From: GCA-016432345 sp964544105
Lineage (GTDB): Bacteria > Patescibacteriota > Microgenomatia > Levybacterales > UBA12049
Assembly (NCBI GenBank): GCA_964544105.1
Contig: CAZIZQ010000003.1
Coordinates: 1 to 41,543, forward strand
Length of the DNA stretch: 41,543 nucleotides
Reading direction: 5' to 3'
Part shown: one piece after another, positions 32,190 through 39,980 of the stretch
How positions within the stretch are numbered: the stretch's first letter is position 1
Layout of the letters: every line of letters starts with the position of its first letter
Translations under genes and position numbers: made by a program
Notes under the pieces: model-generated
Told to the model about the DNA's origin: nothing
What the model saw: only the letters and a program-made list of their open reading frames with translations
Database searches by the model: none

Positions 32190-32912
32190 ATGCCCTACAC
32201 CAAAGAAGAACATCAACAGGTAGCACAAGAAGCAGCTCGGGATCAATTCGGCCACTTTTCCAAAAAGCCCCCTTTACCTAATTCTTCCAATCCACCAAAT
32301 CAAACAGTCAACATTAAAGTAGACACTCCTCAGAAACCTTCAAATTCAGATCAGCTCGTTTCTCTCAACATCAAAAATCCTCTTACCTATCTTACGCATT
32401 ACATTAACAAACTCATCGGTAAACCTATCACCATTAAAATTCCACCACTTTTTGCTCTCCCGGTTGTCGTTGCTTTGTTGGGTATTGTTCCAGCATCGTT
32501 TGGTCTTGGAAAAGTAGCTCAAAAACAAGAAATAGCAGCATTGCCAACCCCAACACCAATTGTTATCATCCAACCAACTGCCACCCCGGCGCCAGTGTTA
32601 GTTTCCAGAATGGGAACCATCAAAGCAACGTATCAAGTGGAATCGTTACTTAATTCTTCACCAAGTATTACTGTCGCACCAACAGATACACAGTCTTCTT
32701 CATCTGCAACACCAACACAAATTCCACCTACCCCAACACCAGTCCCCACCCGTTTTGTTTTAGAAAAAGGCGAAACAATCACTTTCCTTATTGCTCCCAC
32801 CGTCAATCTTTCTTCCTACCTCAACCGTAAAGTACTTATTACCGGGTTGTACGACAAAACAAAAAATACATTACAAGTCAGTAAATCCTCCGACATCGAA
32901 ATCCTCCCATAA
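32190..32912 (+). CDS. Membrane-anchored protein with Thr/Pro linker, unknown
   Basis: A 240-aa protein: hydrophilic N-terminus (MPYTKEEHQQVAQEAARDQF), one membrane helix (about 87-108, PPLFALPVVVALLGIVPASF), a low-complexity linker rich in PTPTP and PTATPAP, a second Ser/Pro linker, and a small C-terminal domain (RFVLEKGETITFLIAP ... YLNRKVLITGLYD ... SSDIEILP) that resembles a short OB- or SH3-like beta domain. No family recognised. ATG 32190 is chosen because upstream codons lie in the GC-rich repeat region. It is the first gene of the island and may be cargo or a host-surface modifier. Confidence 0.65.
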   Translation: MPYTKEEHQQVAQEAARDQFGHFSKKPPLPNSSNPPNQTVNIKVDTPQKPSNSDQLVSLNIKNPLTYLTHYINKLIGKPITIKIPPLFALPVVVALLGIVPASFGLGKVAQKQEIAALPTPTPIVIIQPTATPAPVLVSRMGTIKATYQVESLLNSSPSITVAPTDTQSSSSATPTQIPPTPTPVPTRFVLEKGETITFLIAPTVNLSSYLNRKVLITGLYDKTKNTLQVSKSSDIEILP

Positions 32913-32962
32913 AAAACAACCTGTTTTATTTCCTTATAAGGCTATCTAAAATGTAATAATTT

Positions 32963-32971
32963 TGCTAGAAT
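32963..32971 (+). promoter_or_regulatory. Extended -10 promoter of the R-M operon
   Basis: TGCTAGAAT (TG-N-TAGAAT) lies 12 bases before the mod ATG at 32984 with no Shine-Dalgarno, again predicting a leaderless mRNA. It would drive mod, the two intervening genes and res. Confidence 0.55.
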
Positions 32972-32983
32972 TGATCCAGTTAT

Positions 32984-35098
32984 ATGAAATTATCTGATAA
33001 TGAAAAACGAGATGTAATAAAGTACCTGGAATCCGATAAGCCTCTGCCCGATAAATACAGATTTCTCCTTTTTGATGATGACCGCGAAGTTGAACTAGTA
33101 TGGAATGGCAAAACAAATGAGGTTTCTAATGTTGTTCTCCCTTTTCAAACCATTGAGCATATTGATGAGCCAAGAAGCGAAGCAGAGATTAAAATGCAGC
33201 GATCCCTTTTTGATACTTTAGGGCATCAAATACAAGGCTGGACAAACAAACTTATCTGGGGTGATAACAAATTAATTCTTTCTTCACTTTAAAATGGTCC
33301 TCTCCGTAAAGAAATTGAAGCTCAAGGTGGTATAAAACTAATTTATATTGATCCACCATTTGACGTAGGCGCTGATTTTTCAATGAATGTTCAAATTGGG
33401 GATGAAGAATTTACCAAAAAGCCGTCAATTATAGAGGAAGTTGCCTATCGTGATACTTGGGGTAAAGGTGCCGATAGTTTTATCGCAATGATTTACGAGC
33501 GCTTATTATTAATGTGTGATTTATTAGCTGATGATGGGAGTATTTATGTGCATTGCGACTACAGAGTCAGTGGATATATAAGATTGGTTTTAGATGAAGT
33601 GTTTGGTAAAGAAAAAATAAGAAACGAGATAATTTGGAGTTACAAAAGTGCCGGTATGTCTACAAGCACTTTTCCAAGGAAACACAATAGTATTTTCTAT
33701 TATTCTAAATCAGAAAATCCAATTTTTAATCCAATTTATGTACCTCATGCGGAAAAAGTATTAAAGAGATTTCAAAGAGATGAGCACGGTCCCTATCAAC
33801 TTGTAAACGGAAAAAAATACTATGCAAATGCATTTGGAAAACCAATAGAAGATGTTTGGGAAATCATTTTTGCAAACAGAGATGGGCAAAGGACAGATTA
33901 TCCTACACAGAAACCAGAGGCATTGCTCGAAAGGATTATAAGAGCGTCTTCAAACGAGAGAGATCTTGTTGCAGATTTTTTTGTTGGTTCAGGAACAACT
34001 TTAGCTGTGGCTGAAAAACTTGGTAGAAAGTGGATTGGTTCTGATTTAGGAAGGTTTGCTATTCATACTACTCGTAAAAGAATGATTGGAGTTCAGAGAG
34101 AGCTTAAAAAAGAGGGTAAGGATTTTAGAGCATTTGAAATTTTGAATATAGGAACATATGAAAGAGATTTGTTTATCCAAGTAAATCCAGATTTAAGAGA
34201 GGAGGAAAGACAGCGACAACAAGATATAAAGGAAAAGGAATTTATTAAATTGATACTATCAGCGTATAAAGCGCAATCTGTCGATTCATTTTTAACTATG
34301 GTTGGTAAAAAGAGAGATCGACTTGTTGCGATAGGGCCTATTAACTTCCCTGTTTCCGCAGATTTTTTACATCAGGTGGTAGTTGAATGTATAGAGAAAA
34401 ATATTACAAAGGTAGATGTATTGGGTTTTGATTGGGAAATGGGATTCGAAGTAGATCAGTTTAAAAATCAAGGAGTCGATATACAACTCAGAGTAATACC
34501 TCGAGAGGTATTTGATAAGAGAGCTGTTGAAAAAGGACAGGTGAAATTCTACGAGGTCGCATTTATTGAAGTGAAACCTATCATAAAGAAAAATACTGTG
34601 GTAATTGAGTTGTGCGATTTTAGTGTTTTTTATAACCAGGATGATACAGGTGAAGTTGAAGAAAAGTTAAAATCTGGGGGAAGCAAAGTTATTATTGAAA
34701 ATGGTCAAGTTATAAAACTTAGTAAAGGTAAGGATTCAGAGGTTATTAATCGCGAGATTTTAACAACAAAATGGACAGATTGGGTTGATTATTGGGCAGT
34801 CGATTTTAGTTTTGAAAGTAAGAAAGAAGTTGTGAGAGTGAAAAAAGGAAAACCATCTCAACAAAAACTGGATAGAAGTGTTGATCCACAACAAATGAAT
34901 CTGGATGATTTTGAAGAAACTTGGACAGGGAACTATATTTTTGAAAATGAATGGCAGTCATTTCGCACAAAAAAAGATCGAAATTTGGAATTAGTATCAG
35001 CATCGAAAGAAGTGACAAAAGGACGACGTAAAATCGCAGTCAAAGTTGTTGATATTTTCGGTAATGATACAACAAAAGTTATTGAGGTAAATATATAA
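32984..35098 (+). pseudogene. mod: Type III-like DNA methyltransferase (Mod) interrupted by one TAA
   Basis: A beta-class adenine-type methyltransferase in one frame broken only by TAA at 33290-33292. Before the stop: 102 aa ending NKLIWGDNKLILSSL. After it, without frameshift: NGPLRKEIEAQGG, LIYIDPPFDVGADF (catalytic DPPF, 33350-33361), RDTWGKGADSF, ADDGSIYVHCDYRV, a short target-recognition region (about 33600-33880), PTQKPEALLERII and VADFFVGSGTTLAVAEKLGRK (SAM-binding FxGxG), then a 300-aa C-terminal extension. The first downstream ATG (33383) lies beyond DPPF, so reinitiation there would not give an active enzyme. A single AAA-to-TAA change would explain it; sequencing error, recent inactivation or read-through are the options. 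Confidence 0.88.
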
Positions 35099-35100
35099 TT

Positions 35101-35829
35101 ATGAAAAAAAATAATTCAATGATAATGCGTCATATTATAGAGGTAAGGCTAAAAAATCGCCTATTCAGATTTATTGATATTAAAGGAGATTTAATAGAAT
35201 TTCTCATAAAAGAAACTAAGTATGAGAATGTAAAACTTGCACAGAATAGAATCGATGTTGCTTCAAAAGACTTATCAGAAGCAATTTTCTTTAGCTGGGA
35301 AAACTTTGGTTTTCAAATTGATGCAGTGGATGATTTTAAATCATTTAAAGAAAAAAATCATATTTTGTTTTCTGTGTTAAAGAAATACGGTAAGTATAAT
35401 TTTAGCAAAGTCTTAAGAATAGGAACAAAATCTTCTATTTTGATTCATCAAAAAGGTAAGGGAATAGATGTAATAAAAGAAAAATACAAGGAATTATTTT
35501 TTAAGAATAATAAAAAGCTAGAGGAAAATATTGGATTTAACTTAACTGACGTAGGGTATTTCTTTCAAGATCTGGAAAAAAATGGAAATAAACTAAATCT
35601 CCTCTCGGGACCAGTCACTAAAACTGAGGCCATAAATAGATTTTTCGACGGAAAGGAAAAATATAAAACATATTCTAAGGAAAACGGGATTTACCTTGAT
35701 ATTGACTTTTATCAACTTGAAGAACAAGAAATAAGTGATTTAGATAAGTTAAAGGACAAGATTGATAAAAACATAGATTCGATAGAAAAAATATTTCAGG
35801 GATTTATGAAATATATTGAGGATAAATAA
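35101..35829 (+). CDS. Unknown protein between mod and res, possibly TIGR04255-like
   Basis: A 242-aa, Lys-rich soluble protein. The C-terminal pattern YLDIDFYQLEEQEI followed by a helix DKLKDKIDKNIDSIEKIFQGFM recalls TIGR04255 proteins, a sporadic ~250-aa family of unknown function, as does the KVLRIGTKSSI strand in the middle; this is a weak match by eye. It starts two bases after mod and overlaps the next gene by one base (TAATG), so it belongs to the R-M operon. It may modulate or couple the methyltransferase and nuclease. Confidence 0.6.
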   Translation: MKKNNSMIMRHIIEVRLKNRLFRFIDIKGDLIEFLIKETKYENVKLAQNRIDVASKDLSEAIFFSWENFGFQIDAVDDFKSFKEKNHILFSVLKKYGKYNFSKVLRIGTKSSILIHQKGKGIDVIKEKYKELFFKNNKKLEENIGFNLTDVGYFFQDLEKNGNKLNLLSGPVTKTEAINRFFDGKEKYKTYSKENGIYLDIDFYQLEEQEISDLDKLKDKIDKNIDSIEKIFQGFMKYIEDK

Positions 35830-36278
35830 TGGAAGCCGAAAATACATCATCAACTCAAGGATCAGATCAAACAGGATATATTCCTGTTAGTCCTAGCACT
35901 GACTCTAAGGGATCAACTTCAACAGAAACTCAAAATTCTAATGATAAGTTTGGTATTCAATATATAAAACCTTTAATCGAATCATTACAAGATAATTTAG
36001 CTTTTTCTGCTGTTTTATTGAATATTATCGGGTATATAATAATTTCTTCATTTGGGCATATGGATAACATAGGAGCCTATGTTAGGTATGTTATTTTTTT
36101 ATTATTGAATTTTATACTTTATAAATTTTTAGGGAAAAACAAAATTGAGATAGGTTTTAAAAATATTAATTTGTTCTTAATCATCGGTATTTTAGTACTA
36201 TCCGTTTTTGTTTTGGTAGAACATGATATTTTTATTTTGGTTTATAGAAGCATAGTTAATATAATTTCTAAAAAATAA
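35829..36278 (+). CDS. Small membrane protein in the R-M operon
   Basis: A 149-aa protein with a Ser/Thr/Gln-rich hydrophilic N-terminus (about 1-50) followed by about four membrane helices (around 55-72, 78-97, 105-124, 126-145). No family recognised. The ATG overlaps the stop of the preceding gene by one base, and res starts one base after its own stop, so the four genes must be translated from one message. A membrane component is not part of classical Type III R-M. Confidence 0.65.
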   Translation: MEAENTSSTQGSDQTGYIPVSPSTDSKGSTSTETQNSNDKFGIQYIKPLIESLQDNLAFSAVLLNIIGYIIISSFGHMDNIGAYVRYVIFLLLNFILYKFLGKNKIEIGFKNINLFLIIGILVLSVFVLVEHDIFILVYRSIVNIISKK

Positions 36279-36279
36279 T

Positions 36280-38958
36280 ATGGCATTACATAAAGATTTT
36301 CCAAAAGATCCATACGTTATTTTAGATCCAAACATAAGATGGTTTCCTGCTGTTGAGGACTTAAGAGAAAAAGGTGGTTATGAAAGACTTTTACCTCCCT
36401 TTATTTCGGAGTTACGTAAAAAAGTAAAAGAGTGGCGTAACAGTAATTATGCAGATGCTTCTGAAACTTCAAAAGCTCTTTTGAATTGGTGGTTCAAAGA
36501 GGAGCATGCAATATTTGACCTAAATGGTGTATCTATTCCTTTTAGATATTATTTTTCCCAAAGAGAAGCAGTGGAAACTGTAATATGGCTATACGAAGTT
36601 GCAAAAGTTAAAAGTAAATACGACTTAATTAGATTTGATTCATTGGGTAGAGTAAGTCCGAATATGTTTGATGAAGACTGGCTTAGATTTGTCATTAAAA
36701 TGGCAACAGGCAGTGGAAAAACAAAAGTAATGAGTTTAGTTTTAGCTTGGGCATATTTTCATAAACTTTATGAACTAGATTCTAAACTGGCACGCAATTT
36801 TTTACTTATTACTCCAAATATTATCGTGCTTGAGAGAATTAAAAATGATTTTACGGGTTTGAAAATCTTTCATGAAGATCCAGTACTTCCAGAAAATGGG
36901 TATGGTGGACAAAATTGGCAAGATGATTTTCAAGTCACTCTACATCTACAAGATGAGGTAGGTGTAATATCCCCGACCGGAAACATTTTCTTAACAAATA
37001 TTCATCGCATTTTTGAAGGAGATATTAACGGATTCAATCCCGAAGACGAAGACAGTATGAACTATTTTTTGGGACCAAAACCAGTTGGTAAAACTAACGA
37101 CTCAAAAGTAAATTTAAGTGAGATCGTCCGTGAAATTGATGAGTTGATAGTTATTAACGATGAGGCACACCATATTCATGACGAAAAATTGGCTTGGTTT
37201 AAATCAATCCAGGATATTCATAATAAACTCAAATTAAAAGACGGCGAATTAGCATTACAGATAGATGTAACAGCAACCCCCAAGCATAACAATGGAAATA
37301 TCTTTGTCCAAGTCATATCTGACTATCCGCTAGTTGAAGCGATCCATCAAAGAGTTGTAAAAAACCCAGTTTTACCAGATCAAGCCAGCAGGGCAAAACT
37401 AAAGGAAAATAAAAGTTCTCTATTTACTGAAAAGTACGAGGATTATATTAATCTTGGAGTTATTGAATGGAAGAAAACTTACGAGGAACTATTAAAGGCT
37501 GGTAAAAAATCAATTCTATTTATAATGACTGATGATACAAAAAACTGTGATGAGGTAGCACAGTATTTAGAGAAAACATACCCTGAATTTAAAGGTGCAG
37601 TGCTAACAATCCATACTAATAAAAGTGGTGAGATTTCTGAATCAGTCCAAGGCAAAGATGAAAAAGAACTTATCAAATTAAGAGAACAAGCTAATACCAT
37701 AGATAGTTTAGAAAATCCTTTTAAAGTCATTGTATCCGTTTTGATGCTTAAAGAAGGATGGGATGTAAAAAATGTAACGACTATCGTTGGGCTACGAGCA
37801 TATTCGTCAACCGCTAATATTTTACCTGAACAAACTTTAGGTAGAGGTTTAAGAAGGATGTTTTTTGGCAGAGAAGATATTGAAGAATATGTGAGTATTA
37901 TTGGTACTCCGGCATTTATGGATTTTGTTGAATCTATCAATGTTGAAGGCGTGATACTCGAAAAAAGGGCAATGGATATAGGGGCAAAACTGATTACACC
38001 AATTGTTGTTGAGGTTGATAATGAAAATGTTAAAAAGGATATTGAGAAGCTCGATATAGAATTACCTATCCTTACTCCACGCATTCAGAGAGAATATAAA
38101 AATCTTTCAAATCTCGAGGTTTATAAATTCAAGCATAAAAAATTGCCTGTTAAACAGTTTAGCGAGAAAGAGAAAAAGGAAATAATTTTTAAGGAGGTCG
38201 TGGCTGATAAAATCCATCACACAACAGTTTTAGATACGAATATAGAACCAAGTTATCAAAGTGCAATCGGATTTTTTGCTCAAACAATTATGAGAGAACT
38301 ACGTTTATTTGGCTGTTACGATATTTTATTTGGACACGTCAAAGAATTTATTAGAGATTATTTATTTGAGAGAGAAGTTAATTTAGAGGACCTAAATATT
38401 CTTCGCAATTTATCTGAACCAGAGATCACAAAAACTATTACAGAAACTTTTAAAAAAGAAATAAACGATTTAACAATTGAAGATAAGGGTGATGCAGAAA
38501 TAAAAAATTATATAAAAATAAGCAACTGTAAGCCATTTGTAGTTAATGATAATGCTTACTTACTTCCTAAAAAAAGTGTATTTAATAAAATCGTCGGTGA
38601 TAGTAATTTCGAGCTCCAATTCGCCGATTTTCTTGAAGGATGCGAGGATATTTTATCTTTTGCTAAGAACTATTTTGAGATACACTTTAAAATTGATTAC
38701 AAAAACTCAGACGGGTCAATCGCCTATTACTACCCTGATTTTTTTGTGAAGAAGGACAATAGAATTGTTTATATTATTGAAACAAAAGGTAGAGAAGATT
38801 TAGATGATTCCTTAAAAGTTAAAAGACTAAAACAATGGTGCGAAGACGCTAATAAAAGACAAAACAAAATTCAATATAAGATGTTGTATATAAAAGAAGA
38901 AGAGTTTGAAAAATATAAACCACAAAACTTTAAAGAGTTGATTGAGATATGTAAATAA
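36280..38958 (+). CDS. res: Type III-like restriction subunit (Res helicase-nuclease)
   Basis: An 892-aa superfamily 2 helicase with nuclease. Walker A MATGSGKT (141-148), DEAH box NDEAHH (about 293-298), motif III VTATPKH, motif V/VI SVLMLKEGWDVKNV and QTLGRGLRRMF. The C-terminus has the PD-(D/E)xK nuclease: YYPDFF (Asp about 819) and IETKG (Glu 834, Lys 836). It would translocate along or sense DNA and cut when Mod sites are unmodified. Intact, while its partner mod carries a stop codon; Res of classical Type III systems needs Mod to act, which limits self-damage. Confidence 0.93.
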   Translation: MALHKDFPKDPYVILDPNIRWFPAVEDLREKGGYERLLPPFISELRKKVKEWRNSNYADASETSKALLNWWFKEEHAIFDLNGVSIPFRYYFSQREAVETVIWLYEVAKVKSKYDLIRFDSLGRVSPNMFDEDWLRFVIKMATGSGKTKVMSLVLAWAYFHKLYELDSKLARNFLLITPNIIVLERIKNDFTGLKIFHEDPVLPENGYGGQNWQDDFQVTLHLQDEVGVISPTGNIFLTNIHRIFEGDINGFNPEDEDSMNYFLGPKPVGKTNDSKVNLSEIVREIDELIVINDEAHHIHDEKLAWFKSIQDIHNKLKLKDGELALQIDVTATPKHNNGNIFVQVISDYPLVEAIHQRVVKNPVLPDQASRAKLKENKSSLFTEKYEDYINLGVIEWKKTYEELLKAGKKSILFIMTDDTKNCDEVAQYLEKTYPEFKGAVLTIHTNKSGEISESVQGKDEKELIKLREQANTIDSLENPFKVIVSVLMLKEGWDVKNVTTIVGLRAYSSTANILPEQTLGRGLRRMFFGREDIEEYVSIIGTPAFMDFVESINVEGVILEKRAMDIGAKLITPIVVEVDNENVKKDIEKLDIELPILTPRIQREYKNLSNLEVYKFKHKKLPVKQFSEKEKKEIIFKEVVADKIHHTTVLDTNIEPSYQSAIGFFAQTIMRELRLFGCYDILFGHVKEFIRDYLFEREVNLEDLNILRNLSEPEITKTITETFKKEINDLTIEDKGDAEIKNYIKISNCKPFVVNDNAYLLPKKSVFNKIVGDSNFELQFADFLEGCEDILSFAKNYFEIHFKIDYKNSDGSIAYYYPDFFVKKDNRIVYIIETKGREDLDDSLKVKRLKQWCEDANKRQNKIQYKMLYIKEEEFEKYKPQNFKELIEICK

Positions 38959-39089
38959 ATGATTCAATTATTATGGTAAACAAAAATACAAAAGCAAACT
39001 AATCCATTAGCTTAAGCCCTACGGCCTAACACGGGGAGAAACCAGAATTGTCGAAAACGGTTGATTCTCTTTGATACAGTAGTTACTAC

Positions 39090-39117
39090 TTGACAAACTA
39101 TATGTGGAGTTTTATCA
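39090..39117 (+). promoter_or_regulatory. Promoter of the small island gene
   Basis: TTGACA (39090-39095), 16 bases, TATCAT (39112-39117). A second -10-like TATACT lies at 39125-39130. The 39-base stretch before the ATG holds GAGGGGGTGA, a good Shine-Dalgarno. The rest of the 200 bases after res shows a hairpin (AGAAT...ATTCT near 39050-39067) and nothing else. Confidence 0.5.
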
Positions 39118-39160
39118 TTTTTTGTATACTATATGTAGTAGTAAAGAGGGGGTGATTAGA

Positions 39161-39376
39161 ATGCCAAAATTTGATACTAATGCACAAAATATGCCAGGTC
39201 ATGCAGCACGAACTCAACGTGGTCAGCTTCGAAGAATTCGAAGCGATACTCAAATGGACACACTAGAGAAAAGGTATGGGGTTGATTTTGGAGTACGCGA
39301 TGACATGGAATGGGGAACGTTCAAGGAGCAAACAGGTGTTGATTCTTTAAAGGAAGCTCTTCAAAGAACCCATTAA
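39161..39376 (+). CDS. Small basic unknown protein (71 aa)
   Basis: Begins MPKFDTNAQNMPGHAARTQR and ends in MEWGTFKEQTGVDSLKEALQ. The stretch RRIRSDTQMDTLEKRYGVDFGVRDDM is reminiscent of small conserved proteins scattered in bacteria (pattern RSDxxxxTxExxYGxDxGVRxDM), function unknown. ATG 39161 is supported by the Shine-Dalgarno AGAGGGGGTGA; an upstream in-frame start at 39104 is unlikely. It has its own promoter inside the island, separate from the R-M operon. Confidence 0.65.
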   Translation: MPKFDTNAQNMPGHAARTQRGQLRRIRSDTQMDTLEKRYGVDFGVRDDMEWGTFKEQTGVDSLKEALQRTH

Positions 39377-39729
39377 TAATCTTCCAGACATAAGGTCGTG
39401 GTATCGAAGATCGCTTTTGGAGATGGTTTGAGGACGGTCATGAAAGATATTGTTGGGACAATCCATAAATGAAGCATTTTGATTTTCGTCATATATATAA
39501 AAACCTCTGCAATTTGATATAGAAATTGTCAGTTGCAAAACTACTTAAAACTGTTATATTAAAACGGTACTCAAACTTTTCCTCTCGGCTTTTTAATGGC
39601 CATCTTAGACAGATCCGAGAGGGTTTGATTACAACTATGGTGGCCATTTGAAATTTTTCAAAAGTTCTTTCACATTTTTGCGTTTTTACTCCAATAGGAA
39701 TTGGAACGAGCCGACAGTTTCAGAGCTAC
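39377..39729. other. Non-coding stretch with interleaved hairpins and a recombinase-tail remnant
   Basis: No gene is supported. CCTCTCGG (39581-39588) pairs with CCGAGAGG (39615-39622), and AATGGCCA (39595-39602) with TGGCCATT (39641-39648); the stems interleave, so they form a pseudoknot or alternative folds. On the minus strand 39716-39686 encodes a tail reading TVGSFQFLLE and stop, similar to the recombinase C-terminus TVGSNFFL at 41353-41376. TCTTTCACATTTTTGCGTTT (22-bp unit at 39666-39687) is an exact inverted copy of 39943-39964. Confidence 0.55.
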
Positions 39730-39827
39730 GGCCACAAGGCCGAGCTCTAAAAAGAGCAGGAGGCCGCCGCAGCGGCCGACTACCGCAATAGCGTAAAGGA
39801 GATTCGAATTTTTTCGTAAACGTTCAC
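39730..39827 (-). repeat. 98-bp inverted repeat X, right copy
   Basis: Inverted partner of 31357-31454 (97 of 98 identical). Directly abuts, and shares TCAC with, the Y repeat on its right, so the X-TCAC-Y junction here has the structure of an unrecombined (attP-like) site. Confidence 0.95.
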
Positions 39828-39931
39828 TGATTTTGTTTTTTCAGAATTCCCCCAGGATTGGCTCTGGCTGCCCCCATTCAGCCAGAGCTCCAGGAAGCCC
39901 CGATTGAAAGTGAGAACAAGCTGCCGATTCG
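39824..39931 (+). repeat. 108-bp inverted repeat Y, left copy
   Basis: Inverted partner of 41380-41487 with one mismatch (A at 39913 against the complement of C). Starts TCACTGATTTTGTTTTTTCA and contains the palindromic GGCTCTGGCTG...CAGCCAGAGC. Ends GCTGCCGATTCG just before the recombinase leader. Confidence 0.95.
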
Positions 39932-39980
39932 CTCGAAGAAGAAAAAACGCAAAAATGTGAAAGAGCAAGGAGAAACTACC

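Noticed and set aside
33290..33292. TAA reassigned as a sense codon
   Set aside because: Many genes here end in TAA (for example secF, recJ, lon), and the reassignment known in related lineages concerns TGA, so a plain nonsense change is more likely.
37479..38084. 201-codon minus-strand frame inside res
   Set aside because: Fully within the well-supported res gene, Ser-rich shadow translation with no domain.
39858..39980. N-terminal extension of the recombinase frame through the Y repeat
   Set aside because: The frame is open from 39858, but these codons lie in the inverted repeat, and the ATG at 39981 has a proper Shine-Dalgarno and begins the conserved resolvase domain.
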